This document shows, piece after piece, positions 45,498-56,592 of a DNA stretch of 64,000 bases (its first letter is position 1; each line of letters opens with the position of its first letter). The notes under the pieces were generated by a model, which had not been told where the DNA came from, did not search any database, and was given only the letters and a program-made list of their open reading frames with translations. Source of the DNA: an uncultured SAR116 cluster alpha proteobacterium (GTDB lineage: Bacteria; Pseudomonadota; Alphaproteobacteria; Puniceispirillales; Puniceispirillaceae); contig CACJUX010000007.1 in NCBI GenBank assembly GCA_902596655.1, positions 1-64,000 on the forward strand. The letters run 5' to 3'. The translations under genes were made by a program, and so were the position numbers.

Positions 45498-47324
45498 ATG
45501 AGGAACCGTCATTATCACAATCCGTCCCGTCTTCTATTGTTTGCTGCTAGCATAATTATAGGTGTTGATTGTCTGCTTGGCGTCTTTTTTTTCATGCCGG
45601 CACAACCATCAGCCGCGCAGGAGGCAGGCGCAACGCTGCCACAACCGCTCAGCGATTTTGATGTTGGTCAGTATAAGCGGCTTTTCCATTTGCAGGAAGT
45701 CGGCCGGATGAAGCAGGCTGTCCGCGAAGCGGGCCGTGTCGAGAATGATATTCTGATTGGACATCTGCTGTCTAAGCGCTATCTGCATCCAACGGCGTGG
45801 CGATCCACTTACAAGCAGCTCTATCGCTGGCTTCACGTTTACAATGACCACCCAGATGCAAGCCGCATCTATTGGCTTGCCAAACGCCGACGGCCGGTAA
45901 ATGCCGAGGCGCCGACAGCACCCAAGGCCGGATATCTTAATGGGTTCGGGTTAATCTCACAGAATGAATACCGGCCAAGCATTCCGCTCAGTTCTGCGGG
46001 CCGAGCGTCGCCGCGGACAACAAAGCGCATCGCCCGTGAAGTCCGCCGGGCCATTCGCCGTGGTTGGCCAACAGGTGCGTTAAAAGTTGTTGATGACCCA
46101 AAAAACAGACGTTACTTGACGAAAGTCGAAGAAGCCCAACTGCGCGGTGAAATTGCTCACGCCTATTTCATTTTTGGTCTCGATCAAAAGGCAATCCGAG
46201 AGGCACGGCATGCAATTGGTACTGGTCGAGGCTCTGCTTTCATGGGTTATTGGGCTGGGGGTTTGGCGGCATGGCGCAGCGGACAATTTGATCTAGCTGG
46301 GCAATTTTTCAGAGCGCTTGCAGAACAGGAGAGTGTCTTTGATGAGCTGCGGGGTTCAGCGGCTTTCTGGGCGCAGCGGGTGGCGCTGCGTCAGGGCAGG
46401 CCCGAGGAGGCTGCGCGGTTTCTCGATCTATCGGCCGGTGTACAGCATGGCTTCTATGGTGTCATCGCCCGGCAGGCTAGCGGCCAACAAATTGATATTT
46501 CATTCAATCTGCCGGCGCGTGATCCGGCCTTCCTGACCTGGCTTGGTGAGCAGAGGGGCGGCCAACGGCTTTTTGCCTTGATGCAGATCGGCCTGATCAA
46601 TGATGCTGAGCGTGAAATGCGTTATCTTTGGGCTGACATTCCGGCTCATATGCGGTCATCGGCGTTACGTTTTGCGATTGATAACGGCATGGCCGGGCTT
46701 GCTTATCGCGCTGGCGCCCTGATGGACAAAAATGAAGGAAAAACTTGGTACGGGGCGCTCTATCCGGTACCAAAATTTGAGGCTGAATTCACCGTCGATC
46801 AAGCGCTCGTCTGGGCCATTGCCCGTCAGGAATCAGGTTTCAACCCGCGTGCAAAAAGTAGGGCAAAGGCTGCTGGTCTGATGCAGATTATGCCATCGAC
46901 AGCATCTTTCATTATGCGTAAACGCTCCTACCGGTCACATGATCGTCATCTTTTGCTCAACCCGGTAATTAATCTTGAGATAGGACAGCGCTACATCCGT
47001 CACCTTCTTGAAGAACCGTTGATTGACGGCTCGCTTGTCAAATTGTTGGCGGCTTATAATGGCGGTCCGGGTAACCTCAGCAAATGGCTAAGCAAGGTAG
47101 ACCACCAGGATGATCCGTTTCTGTTAATTGAGTCCATTCCCTCCCGCGAAACACGGTCGTATATAAAGAGTGTGGTAACGAATCTGGCGATGTACCGGAT
47201 GCAGTTTGGTCAATCAGCACCAGCGCTAAAAGCGCTGGCTGCCGGGCGACGTGACACTTTTGTGTCGTTGATTGATCAGACTACCGTCAAGACCGCGCGG
47301 CTAGAGGCCAAACAGACGCAGTGA
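45498..47324 (+). CDS. Soluble lytic murein transglycosylase (Slt family)
   Basis: Periplasmic enzyme that cleaves peptidoglycan to 1,6-anhydromuropeptides. The 608-residue product has a signal anchor (LLLFAASIIIGVDCLLGVFFF). A long alpha-helical superhelix of TPR-like hairpins runs to about residue 430. The C-terminal SLT domain has the catalytic Glu in AIARQESGFNPRAKSRAKAAGLMQI (cited as ARQESGFNP and AAGLMQIMPSTA) and LLAAYNGGPGNLSKW. It starts 11 bases after the glycosylase gene and is followed by moaB. Confidence 0.94.
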   Translation: MRNRHYHNPSRLLLFAASIIIGVDCLLGVFFFMPAQPSAAQEAGATLPQPLSDFDVGQYKRLFHLQEVGRMKQAVREAGRVENDILIGHLLSKRYLHPTAWRSTYKQLYRWLHVYNDHPDASRIYWLAKRRRPVNAEAPTAPKAGYLNGFGLISQNEYRPSIPLSSAGRASPRTTKRIAREVRRAIRRGWPTGALKVVDDPKNRRYLTKVEEAQLRGEIAHAYFIFGLDQKAIREARHAIGTGRGSAFMGYWAGGLAAWRSGQFDLAGQFFRALAEQESVFDELRGSAAFWAQRVALRQGRPEEAARFLDLSAGVQHGFYGVIARQASGQQIDISFNLPARDPAFLTWLGEQRGGQRLFALMQIGLINDAEREMRYLWADIPAHMRSSALRFAIDNGMAGLAYRAGALMDKNEGKTWYGALYPVPKFEAEFTVDQALVWAIARQESGFNPRAKSRAKAAGLMQIMPSTASFIMRKRSYRSHDRHLLLNPVINLEIGQRYIRHLLEEPLIDGSLVKLLAAYNGGPGNLSKWLSKVDHQDDPFLLIESIPSRETRSYIKSVVTNLAMYRMQFGQSAPALKALAAGRRDTFVSLIDQTTVKTARLEAKQTQ

Positions 47325-47342
47325 CTCAGGAAGCCAAGAACC

Positions 47343-47906
47343 ATGCGCAGCAGTGATGACCGAATCGATACATCCATTACCTTCCAGCCGGTAAATATTG
47401 CCGTGATGACGGTGTCTGACACGCGCAGGATTGAAGATGACCGTTCAGGTGATTTGCTCGCGTCACGCATCAAAGAGGATGGTCATGCTCTGGTAGCACG
47501 TACCATTGTTACCGATGATCAACCAAAGATCAGAGCGAGGCTTGTGGAATGGATTGGCGATTCGACGATTGATGTGGTAATTGCGACGGGTGGCTCTGGC
47601 CTCACTGGGCGCGATGTAACGCCGGAGGCTTTCCGGGCTGTTTTTGACAAGGAGATTGAGGGGTTTGGCGAATTATTCCGTCATCTTTCCTTTCAGAAGA
47701 TCGGAACCTCGACAATGCAGTCACGGGCGCTTGCAGGTGTTGCGGGCGGCACATATCTGTTTGCTCTTCCGGGGTCGCCATCGGGGTGCCGTGATGGCTG
47801 GGATGAGATCCTTCGTTATCAGCTCGATATTCGTCACAAGCCTTGTAATTTTGTCGAGATCATGCCGCGACTGAGCGAATCCGTAACCCAGCGACGTCGA
47901 GGATAA
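47343..47906 (+). CDS. moaB: Molybdenum cofactor biosynthesis protein MoaB
   Basis: Molybdopterin-binding MogA/MoaB-fold protein, probably adenylating molybdopterin. The 187-residue product shows IAVMTVSDTRRIEDDRSGDLL, VVIATGGSGLTGRDVTPEAF, the FRHLSFQKIGTSTMQSRALAG stretch and LFALPGSPSGCRDGWDEIL (family FALPGNP or PGSP). Ribosome site CAGGAAG precedes the ATG. Its stop shares one base with the rnhB ATG (TAATG). Confidence 0.94.
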   Translation: MRSSDDRIDTSITFQPVNIAVMTVSDTRRIEDDRSGDLLASRIKEDGHALVARTIVTDDQPKIRARLVEWIGDSTIDVVIATGGSGLTGRDVTPEAFRAVFDKEIEGFGELFRHLSFQKIGTSTMQSRALAGVAGGTYLFALPGSPSGCRDGWDEILRYQLDIRHKPCNFVEIMPRLSESVTQRRRG

Positions 47907-48547
47907 TGCCCGATCTCTGGCTCGAAAAGCGACATCTTGCGTCAGGCAGTGGCGATGTCATCGGAATTGATGAGGTTGGTCGTGGACCGTGGGCAGGTCC
48001 TGTGACAGCTGCTGCTTTTTGGATTAATCCGAATTGCTTTGATCAGCTTCCACCAGAGCTTGATGATTCGAAAAAGCTCAGTGCGGCAAAGCGTGCCTTA
48101 ATCTTTGCCGCTCTGACAGGTAGTGATCATGCATTTAGTGTGGTGTCGATAGCAGCTGCTGAAATTGACCGGATTGGCATTCATGGCGCCACCTTTCTGG
48201 CAATGCGGCAGGCAGCCACAAAGTTGCAGGCGCTATTGATGAGCCGCTGGAATGCTACAGTCAGCCTGTGCCTTGTTGATGGTAATATTGACCCTGATTT
48301 GGGCATGCCGGTCAAGACGATTATAAAAGGGGATTCGCTGTCCTGTTCTATTGCAGCGGCATCCATTATTGCTAAGGAAACGCGGGATAATTTGATGCGC
48401 GATCTTGCCCTTGATCACGCTGTCTACGGCTGGGACAGCAACATGGGTTATGGGACAAAAAGTCATTCAGATGCCCTTCATGCATATGGTATCAGCGAGC
48501 ATCACCGTCGCAGTTTTGCGCCAATAAAGCGGTTACTGCAACCCTGA
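47906..48547 (+). CDS. rnhB: Ribonuclease HII
   Basis: Cleaves the RNA strand of RNA-DNA hybrids and removes misincorporated ribonucleotides. The 213-residue product has the motif VIGIDEVGRGPWAGPVTAAAF (catalytic D and E, cited in two parts), LDDSKKLSAAKR, CLVDGNID and SCSIAAASIIAKETRD. All catalytic acids are visible (Asp-Glu, later Asp in VDGN and DHAVYGWDSN). It is coupled to moaB by TAATG and lies upstream of ccrM, as in several alphaproteobacteria. Confidence 0.95.
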   Translation: MPDLWLEKRHLASGSGDVIGIDEVGRGPWAGPVTAAAFWINPNCFDQLPPELDDSKKLSAAKRALIFAALTGSDHAFSVVSIAAAEIDRIGIHGATFLAMRQAATKLQALLMSRWNATVSLCLVDGNIDPDLGMPVKTIIKGDSLSCSIAAASIIAKETRDNLMRDLALDHAVYGWDSNMGYGTKSHSDALHAYGISEHHRRSFAPIKRLLQP

Positions 48548-48686
48548 CTGGCCAAGCTGGCAGATCAAAGCATTAAGTTTTGCGACACACCTCCTGAAAG
48601 GACCGGGTCGGAGAAGTCCTGATTGGTTGAATGTGCATCCTGTCTGATGATGACCCACTAGATGAATGCTGTTTGCCAAAGAATGC

Positions 48687-48745
48687 CACAACATGTTGTG
48701 ACTACTTTAACTTTGCCAGTTAACATGTTGACTTTGTGCTATAAT
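48687..48745 (+). promoter_or_regulatory. Candidate ccrM promoter with paired palindromic operators
   Basis: A perfect 14-bp palindrome CACAACATGTTGTG at 48687-48700 and a near-copy GTTAACATGTTGAC at 48719-48732 have centres 32 bases apart, about three helical turns. TATAAT at 48740-48745 follows, with the second palindrome covering the expected -35. TTAA at 48707 and TTAAC at 48720 resemble CtrA half-sites but are 9, not 7, bases apart. The ccrM ATG is 98 bases downstream. Confidence 0.5.
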
Positions 48746-48839
48746 ATGATTCTTTTAGGTTTAGCTTGACGCGGAAATCAGTTGGTTTGATACACGATGG
48801 ATAGGGTCGAGTCACAGTGATGAACCGGCCTTCTGGTAA

Positions 48840-49943
<1,104 letters not shown>

Positions 49944-50095
49944 TGGTGTGGTTTGCTGAATGAAGGTTTGGCGCTGTTGGATGTGACGCTCATTGGTTCT
50001 TTGAGTATTACGCAAACCCTTCCTGTTTGTTTTCCGCTAGTTGAAAAACTCTGTTATTGTGTCCAATAACCGTGGTTTTTTTGACTAGGATAGCA

Positions 50096-51394
50096 ATGCA
50101 TACCCATGCGTTTTCTTCTGATATGAGTGAGCAGGTTAAGCGTATCCGTCAACGCACGAGTCGGCGGTATTTGGCGAATGTTGTTCGTATGCTGTTATCG
50201 CTATCATGTCTTATTGGTATTCAAATAGCCGTGTCGCTGTTCTTGGAAGACCAACATCTTCTTGGTGCACCCGATACGATCAGAATGTCGGCGCTGGTGA
50301 TCACTGGCATTTCCCTTATCACATATCTGTTTGCCTTGCGCATTTTCAGATGGACACGGTTTCGTACTGGCGAGCAGCTCCTATTTGTGTGGTTGATTTT
50401 GGGTCTTTTTGGCACGCTCAGCCTGATGCTGTTCCGGCTTCCCTATTCGGTTACGTTCTTGGGGCTGGTTTACCCGACTGCAACCGTTATTCTGCTCCTG
50501 TTCGGTAAAAGCCTCTCAAAGCGTTCAAGCATGCGTATTGGTGTCCCAGCGCAGTTGTTCCCGCAGCTCGACAGCCGTGCTGGTGCCTTCGTTTCAATGG
50601 AAAGCGCATCCTTACCAGAAGACACTATCGATGCTGTGGTCGTTTCAGATGAACAGCTGGCAGACTCCAGTTGGACGCCGTTCCTTTCTTGGTGTGCGCT
50701 TAATGCTGTGCCGGTCATCATGCTTCATGATTATGTCGAGGCGCAGACAGGGCGTGTTGATCTCGAGAATTTTACATTCAACGACCTGCTTCGTGTGCGG
50801 TCATCTGATGCTCATCTGTTTGTAAAACGGTCTTTTGATATGATTTTTAGCTTGGCGTTTCTACTTTCTTTTGGCATTCCCATGATTCTGGTGGCGGTGT
50901 TGATCAAGCTCGAAACCACTGGACCAGCTATATTTGTGCAGCAGCGTGCCGGTTTGGGGGGCGCGTCCTTTGCCATGTATAAATTTAGATCGATGGTAGC
51001 CAATGCCGAAAGCGAAGGTGCGCAATTTGCATCAATGGGTGACAAGCGTGTAACGCATATTGGTAAATTCATAAGGAAATACCGTATCGATGAATTGCCG
51101 CAGCTTTACAATGTGTTGCGTGGTGATATGAGCCTTATTGGACCACGTCCTGAGCAGATGGAGTTGCTTGAAGAGCTCATTGAGAAAGTCCCGCTTTTTC
51201 CTTTACGCCACTCTGTGAGACCCGGGATTACGGGATGGGCGCAGGTTTGTCAGGGCTATGCCTCAGATATCGACAGCAGCAGCAAGAAAATCTCCTATGA
51301 TCTTTTCTACATCAAGAATCTGTCTTTCCTACTTGATATGACGATTATCATGCGAACAATCAGGATTTTGCTTACAGGCTTTGGTTCGCGCTAA
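50096..51394 (+). CDS. Undecaprenyl-phosphate sugar-1-phosphate transferase (bacterial sugar transferase, PF02397)
   Basis: Initiating enzyme that loads the first sugar phosphate onto a polyprenyl phosphate carrier for polysaccharide or glycan assembly. The 432-residue product has four hydrophobic segments in the first ~140 residues and a variable CoA-binding-like middle. The catalytic domain (about 240-430) begins KRSFDMIFSLAFLLSFGIPMI. It has KFRSMVANAESEGAQF, KYRIDELPQLYNVLRGDMSLIGPRP (quoted as DELPQLYNVLRGDMSLIGPRP less one residue) and RPGITGWAQV. The start at 50096 follows AGGA; a TTG at 50057 is open too. It could initiate exopolysaccharide, O-antigen, or the lipid-linked glycan used by the STT3 enzyme. 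Confidence 0.92.
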   Translation: MHTHAFSSDMSEQVKRIRQRTSRRYLANVVRMLLSLSCLIGIQIAVSLFLEDQHLLGAPDTIRMSALVITGISLITYLFALRIFRWTRFRTGEQLLFVWLILGLFGTLSLMLFRLPYSVTFLGLVYPTATVILLLFGKSLSKRSSMRIGVPAQLFPQLDSRAGAFVSMESASLPEDTIDAVVVSDEQLADSSWTPFLSWCALNAVPVIMLHDYVEAQTGRVDLENFTFNDLLRVRSSDAHLFVKRSFDMIFSLAFLLSFGIPMILVAVLIKLETTGPAIFVQQRAGLGGASFAMYKFRSMVANAESEGAQFASMGDKRVTHIGKFIRKYRIDELPQLYNVLRGDMSLIGPRPEQMELLEELIEKVPLFPLRHSVRPGITGWAQVCQGYASDIDSSSKKISYDLFYIKNLSFLLDMTIIMRTIRILLTGFGSR

Positions 51395-51427
51395 TACTCA
51401 TATGGCTGCAGAGCGGCAGTCGGGCAT

Positions 51428-51885
51428 TTAGGCCAGTCGCGCCCCCCTCAGACTTGTCAGCTCAACGATGCTGACCGCTCCAGTCATAACAACCCCAACC
51501 TGTTTGACGAGTTACGTGAAAGCAGCCGGAGAACAGCCAGTTGCAACCAAATCGGCGCATAGAACAACGCGCCTATTTTGGAGTCGCCAGCTCGCCGGCA
51601 GCGATAGTGGCGCCTCGCTATATTCAAGCGCAAAGGATTGTTCCAGCACCTTGCCGGTTTAAAGACAATTATGGGCCCAAAATCCAGTTACATGGCCAAT
51701 GGCAGGGCAAAAAAGAAAGCCACGCGCATCGATGCTACCGATAAAGTCTGGCTTTCTGGGCAGCGCGAGGTCACACAGCACAGGCATTGCGGCCTCTAAT
51801 ACCACCCGGTCTTCCAGACTTGGGCTTATGTCATAACAGGTGATGCCCTCTTTTGAAAAATACAGGTGTTTTCGAAATTAAACGG
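51428..51885 (-). pseudogene. apt: Decayed apt (adenine phosphoribosyltransferase)
   Basis: One minus-strand frame reads through nearly all of Apt with two internal stops. From about 51870: YFSKEGITCYDISPSLED (Apt FPKPGI.FYDITTLL.D). Then KPDFIGSIDARGFLFCPAIG (Apt ..KVVGIEARGFIFG) and NCL, a TAA at 51659-51661, TGKVLEQSFALEYSEAPLSL (Apt PGKLP..T.S..Y), RRVVLCADLVATGCSPAA (Apt ARVLIVDDLLATGGTA), a TAA at 51512-51514, and LVKQVGVVMTGAVSIVELTSL (Apt LVEKLGGEVVGAAFVIDLPEL), ending at 51428. The PRPP-binding DDLLATGGT is changed to ADLVATGCS and the N-terminal ~20 residues are lost. This fills the gap before malate synthase. Confidence 0.88.
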
Positions 51886-51891
51886 TCGAAA

Positions 51892-54063
51892 TTAACTGGC
51901 ATTAGCATCTAGGATTTTTCGCTCTAGGCGCCGGCGATGCAGGACAGGTTCGGTGTATCCTGATGGTTGCGTCCGCCCCTCAAAAACGAGATCGCAGGCA
52001 GCTTGGAAGGCAATGGATGCGTCAAAATCATTTGCCATTGGCCGATAGAGAGGGTCGCCCTCATTCTGCCGATCCACTACCGCAGCCATTTCCTTCATGA
52101 TTTCCATGGCAAGCTGCTGTGAGCAGACGCCATGATGAATCCAATTCGCAATATGTTGAGAGGAAATCCGAAGGGTTGCCCGGTCCTCCATTAGACCAAT
52201 ATTATGAATGTCCGGAACCTTCGAGCAGCCTATACCCTGATCAACCCATCGTACCACGTAGCCGAGAATACTCTGGGCATTGTTCCGCAATTCTTGACGA
52301 ATATCATTATCCGACCAGTTTGGACGGGATGCGGTGGGCACAGATAGGATTTCTTTGCGGCTTGCAGGTTTGCGTGTAGATAGCAATTGCTGTCGGTCAC
52401 GTACATTTACCTCGTGGTAATGCAGGGCATGCAATGTTGCCGCGGTCGGTGAAGGTACCCAGGCACAATTGGCACCTGCCAGAGGATGATTAATTTTCTG
52501 TTCCATCATATTGGCCATCAGATCGGGCATAGCCCACATGCCTTTGCCGATCTGCGCCTTGCCACCAAGGCCACAGGCAAGTCCTATATCCACATTTCTA
52601 TCTTCATAAGCCCTGATCCACGCTGCATTTTTCATTTCACCCTTGCGGATCATGGCGCCAGCTTCCATCGACGTGTGTATCTCGTCACCTGTTCGGTCGA
52701 GAAATCCGGTATTGATAAATACGACACGCTTGCTTGCGACACGGATACATTCTTTCAGATTAATAGTTGTGCGGCGCTCTTCATCCATGATTCCCATCTT
52801 GATGGTGTTGGTATCAAGTCCCAGAACATCCTCGACCGCGGCAAAGATTTCTGTGGCAAAGTTCACTTCATCTGGCCCATGCATTTTGGGCTTTACGATA
52901 TAGACCGACCCTGTCGCCGAGTTCGCCTTTCGTTGCAGATCGGGAAGTGCTCCGGCAACCGTCATGAAAGCGTCCATGATGCCTTCTGGCACTTCGCTGC
53001 CATCGGCAAGAAGAATGGCAGGATTGGTCATCAAATGGCCGACATTGCGAACCAGCATCAACGCACGTCCGTGAAGCACCGCTTCGCTTCCATCCGGTCT
53101 TGTGAAGCAAATATCATCGACTAGTTTGCGTGTGACGGTTTTTCCTGCCTTCTCAAACGTGTCCTGAAGCGTCCCCCGCATCAACTTGTTCCAGTTGCCA
53201 TAGGCGAGGATTTTATCCGTCGCATCCACCGCGGCGATTGAGTCCTCGCAATCCATTATGCTAGAAATCGCCGCCTCGATGCGCACATCATTAACGCCGG
53301 CTGGATCATCCTTACCAATGACGCCAGCATGATCTATCATAATCTGCATATGCAGTTCATTGTTGGTTAAAATGATCGACTTTGGGCTGGCCGAATCGCC
53401 AGTATAACCGGTAAACGAGTTAGCATTGGCAAGCGTGGTGCTGCCTCCCCCACATTCGATCTCAAGTGCGCAATTAATAATCGCGAGATTGGTGACATCA
53501 GCCCACGAGGCGTTGGCCAGTGGTGTAGCTTTGTCCAGAGTTTCGCGCACATATGCAATGACCTTTTGACCGCGTATTGCATCGTACTTAGATGTTTGTG
53601 CTTTGTGATTGGTCTGCGGAATCACATCGGTTCCATAGAGTGCGTCATAAAGGCTGCCAAAGCGAGCATTTGCGGCATTCAACGCATAGCGGGCGTTGGT
53701 GATCGGCACAACCAGTTGGGGTCCCGCCACGCGGGCAATCTCAGCGTCCACGTCTGCTGTTGCGACCTCAAAATTGGGTCCCTCATCGAGCAAATAGCCA
53801 ATATCTGTTAGAAATGTCTCATAAGCATTCTGGTCGATGCCATTCTGTGCGTTTTCTTTTAGCCAAATATTGATCTGATCTTGCATTTTCTGTCTGATGG
53901 CCAGCAATTCTCGATTGCGTGGCGCCAGTGCATGAACCGATTTGTCAAACCCTTCCCAGAAATGGTCAGCCGATATCGAGGTGCCTTCCAGAAGCTCATC
54001 ATTGACGAAATTATACAGAGCCGTGTTGACGGTAAGGTTTCCACAGTTTGTGAAATTAGTCAT
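51892..54063 (-). CDS. glcB: Malate synthase G
   Basis: Condenses glyoxylate with acetyl-CoA to form malate, used with glyoxylate or glycolate. The 723-residue product matches the G isoform in length. It shows [41 protein letters not shown] (catalytic acidic site), the domain with [46 protein letters not shown] and [16 protein letters not shown] (each cited in part). No isocitrate lyase is nearby, suggesting use in glycolate or glyoxylate assimilation. It sits alone between the apt relic and the phosphomutase. Confidence 0.97.
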   Translation of the reverse strand: MTNFTNCGNLTVNTALYNFVNDELLEGTSISADHFWEGFDKSVHALAPRNRELLAIRQKMQDQINIWLKENAQNGIDQNAYETFLTDIGYLLDEGPNFEVATADVDAEIARVAGPQLVVPITNARYALNAANARFGSLYDALYGTDVIPQTNHKAQTSKYDAIRGQKVIAYVRETLDKATPLANASWADVTNLAIINCALEIECGGGSTTLANANSFTGYTGDSASPKSIILTNNELHMQIMIDHAGVIGKDDPAGVNDVRIEAAISSIMDCEDSIAAVDATDKILAYGNWNKLMRGTLQDTFEKAGKTVTRKLVDDICFTRPDGSEAVLHGRALMLVRNVGHLMTNPAILLADGSEVPEGIMDAFMTVAGALPDLQRKANSATGSVYIVKPKMHGPDEVNFATEIFAAVEDVLGLDTNTIKMGIMDEERRTTINLKECIRVASKRVVFINTGFLDRTGDEIHTSMEAGAMIRKGEMKNAAWIRAYEDRNVDIGLACGLGGKAQIGKGMWAMPDLMANMMEQKINHPLAGANCAWVPSPTAATLHALHYHEVNVRDRQQLLSTRKPASRKEILSVPTASRPNWSDNDIRQELRNNAQSILGYVVRWVDQGIGCSKVPDIHNIGLMEDRATLRISSQHIANWIHHGVCSQQLAMEIMKEMAAVVDRQNEGDPLYRPMANDFDASIAFQAACDLVFEGRTQPSGYTEPVLHRRRLERKILDANAS

Positions 54064-54251
54064 GAGTTCACTCCAAAGTGATAAGGGCAGGTAAAAAGCA
54101 CGAAAAAAGCATGTCTAAATACAGGCAAACCGCGCCATATAACAAGCTTTTTCGACCCTTAAATAGCGAAAAAACTACAGAATTCAACATCCATTCCTGC
54201 ATGGTGAATGTTGGATAAATGGCCACTTTATGACGTCAGTTTTTACGCCGC

Positions 54252-55637
54252 CTAACCAAACGACCATCTGATACCAGCATCGGCCAATGTGGCCTGAATC
54301 TCCGAGACAAGCTGCGACAATGCTTCTGGGCTGAAAGCTTCAGCGCGGGCGACAAGCGTCGCTTCGGTGTTCGAGGCGCGGATTAGCCACCATCCGGTAG
54401 TGCTAGTCACGCGAACGCCGTCAATTGTATTGATCGCCTCCGGGGCATGACTCTGCGTGACGATAGCTTGCAATTTTTCCATTACGGCAAATTTCCTGTC
54501 ATCGGCACAATCAATCCGCAATTCGGGTGTTGCATGCTGTTTTGGCAAACCATCCATGAAGGCGGTGATGGATTGGCCGGTGCTAACCATTTGGGTGAGG
54601 ATGCGCAGCGCCACGTAGATGGCGTCGTCAAATCCGAAATAATCATCTGCAATGAAGATATGACCTGACATTTCGCCGGCCAAGGGCGAACCAGTTTCCG
54701 CCATTTTCTTTTTCATATGGCTGTGCCCGGTTTTCCATATTGCCGCATCTCCCCCTGCAGCAGTTAACATATCCAAAGCTAACTGTGATGATTTTATATC
54801 AAGCAGAAAGGTCTCACCTGGGTGCCGTTTGGCGACATCCTGAGCAAGGTAGGCCGTCAAAAGATCGCCCGGCACTTGTCGGCCTTGAGCATCAACGACG
54901 CCAATGCGGTCACCATCTCCATCAAAACCTATTCCCAGGTCGGCCGCTTCTGATTTGACTGCTGCCCGCAGGATTTCCAGTGTTTTAGGGTCCACCGGAT
55001 TGGGATGGTGGTTGGGAAAAGTGCCATCGACCTCGGAGAAAAGGACCTGATGTTTTCCTGTCAGACGCCTAACTACTGCCTCAGTGACCGGCCCGCTGGC
55101 ACCATTGCCACAATCCCATACAACCGACAGATCGCCGGCGTCAGCAGACTGCAAAAGCCGGTTTATGTATTCATTAAATATTGACTGCACTTCACATTTA
55201 CCCCCTTTTTTCGGGGGAACGCCTGCGGCGCATCGGGCACCAAGATCGGTGATTTCCTCACCAAAAAATGACTTCCCGTCCATGACCATCTTGAAACCGT
55301 TATGTGTTGGCGGATTGTGGCTGCCAGTAACTTGGATCGCGCCGTTTGCATCAAGATGCGTCGCAGCAAAATACAGCATTGGTGTCGGTCCACAGCCAAT
55401 ATTCGTTACATTAGCGCCGCCATCAACCAATCCGTCGATCAAGGCAGCGGCAAGCTGTGGGGATGAGAGGCGCCCATCTCGGCCGACAACAACTTTGTTT
55501 CCCAACGACTTGCTGGCAAGGCAGGCGGCGAAAGCACGGCCAATTGCTGTTGCGTCCGCGGGGCTGAGGGTTTGATTGTAAACGCCACGAATATCATAGG
55601 CACGCAGAATGCTGGGGTGAAGGGTAACGGTATTCAT
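54252..55637 (-). CDS. Phosphomannomutase/phosphoglucomutase
   Basis: Alpha-D-phosphohexomutase that interconverts hexose-6- and hexose-1-phosphates; both glucose and mannose substrates are likely. The 461-residue product has LRAYDIRGVYNQTLSPADA at the N-terminus and the catalytic phosphoserine loop QVTGSHNPPTHNGFKMV near residue 100. The metal loop IGFDGDGDRIGVVD is near 240, the sugar loop is GEMSGHIF and the phosphate-binding region is RASNTEATLVARAEA. Its ATG overlaps the galU stop by 4 bases, so galU and this gene are coupled for UDP-sugar supply. Confidence 0.94.
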   Translation of the reverse strand: MNTVTLHPSILRAYDIRGVYNQTLSPADATAIGRAFAACLASKSLGNKVVVGRDGRLSSPQLAAALIDGLVDGGANVTNIGCGPTPMLYFAATHLDANGAIQVTGSHNPPTHNGFKMVMDGKSFFGEEITDLGARCAAGVPPKKGGKCEVQSIFNEYINRLLQSADAGDLSVVWDCGNGASGPVTEAVVRRLTGKHQVLFSEVDGTFPNHHPNPVDPKTLEILRAAVKSEAADLGIGFDGDGDRIGVVDAQGRQVPGDLLTAYLAQDVAKRHPGETFLLDIKSSQLALDMLTAAGGDAAIWKTGHSHMKKKMAETGSPLAGEMSGHIFIADDYFGFDDAIYVALRILTQMVSTGQSITAFMDGLPKQHATPELRIDCADDRKFAVMEKLQAIVTQSHAPEAINTIDGVRVTSTTGWWLIRASNTEATLVARAEAFSPEALSQLVSEIQATLADAGIRWSFG

Positions 55638-56488
55638 GAGAGCCGACCCCTGATCCAGCTCATCAGTTCAGGAGCAAGTGTCTCATTCGCCATACCAAAG
55701 GCAATATTTGCTTGCAAAAATCCGACCTTTGATCCGCAGTCGAAGCGTTCCCCAGAAAAGCGAAAGCCATAAAATTCAGATTTTCCAATCTGCTGGGCCA
55801 GTGCATCTGTGAGCTGGATTTCGTCACCCACACTTCGCTCACTATTGGATAAGGTCTGAAAAACCGTCGGCTCGATAATATAGCGGCCAACAACGGCAAT
55901 GGTTGATGGGGCGTCTTTGGGCTCCGGTTTTTCAACAAGCCCCTTGACCTCGACCAGTTTGCCGTCATCTTTGCCAGGTGTGATGATGCCATAGGATTGG
56001 GTCTGGTCTGTTGGAACATTCATCGCTGCAACCATATTTCCGCCCCGGTAATGCGCTACCATTTCCGCAATACAGCTTTGGCCAAGAATTAGATCGTCTG
56101 CCAGCAAAATGGCCACGGGCTCATCATGGACCATATTTCGAGCGCACCAGACGGCATGTCCAAGGCCCGCCGGGTCCTGCTGTCTAACATAACTCACCGA
56201 TCCTGGTTTGTGGATCATGTCATGTACCATTGCAAGCGCGTCAGCCTTGCCTTTGGTGATGAGAGTTTTTTCTAACTCGAAGGAATGATCAAAATGATCC
56301 TCGATGGCGCTCTTGTTTCGACCCGTTACAAAGATAAATTCATCTATACCAGCAGCGGCTGCCTCTTCTACTGCATATTGGATTAGAGGTTTGTCCACTA
56401 CAGGCAGCATTTCCTTGGGCAGGGCCTTTGTTGCGGGCAGGAATCTGGTGCCCAGACCACCAACCGGAAAAATCGCTTTTTTGATCAT
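55634..56488 (-). CDS. galU: UTP--glucose-1-phosphate uridylyltransferase
   Basis: Makes UDP-glucose from glucose-1-phosphate. The 284-residue product has the nucleotide-binding GGLGTRFLPATKALPKEMLPV (quoted less one residue: GLGTRFLPATKALPKEMLPV) near residue 10. It also has KPLIQYAVEEAAAAGIDEF, VRQQDPAGLGHAVWCAR, VAILLADDLILG and VGRYIIEPTVF. The ATG at 56488 is preferred over a TTG one codon upstream. It overlaps the phosphohexomutase by 4 bases and supplies ugd, found 0.7 kb away on the other strand. Confidence 0.96.
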   Translation of the reverse strand: MIKKAIFPVGGLGTRFLPATKALPKEMLPVVDKPLIQYAVEEAAAAGIDEFIFVTGRNKSAIEDHFDHSFELEKTLITKGKADALAMVHDMIHKPGSVSYVRQQDPAGLGHAVWCARNMVHDEPVAILLADDLILGQSCIAEMVAHYRGGNMVAAMNVPTDQTQSYGIITPGKDDGKLVEVKGLVEKPEPKDAPSTIAVVGRYIIEPTVFQTLSNSERSVGDEIQLTDALAQQIGKSEFYGFRFSGERFDCGSKVGFLQANIAFGMANETLAPELMSWIRGRLS

Positions 56489-56592
56489 CAAACAACTTTC
56501 ATTGGCAAGGAGGAAGTTCGGCTATTGATAAACATGAATTACCGCTCCATAAAGAGATGGTCAAGCAACACCGGGCGACAAGAGTGAAATCA

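Noticed and set aside
48707-48724. Canonical CtrA box upstream of ccrM
   Set aside because: The half-sites TTAA and TTAAC are 9 bases apart instead of 7, so the canonical TTAA-N7-TTAAC site is not present.
51468-51744. Small plus-strand open frames between the sugar transferase and malate synthase
   Set aside because: They are antisense to the apt relic, whose reading is family-like along its length.
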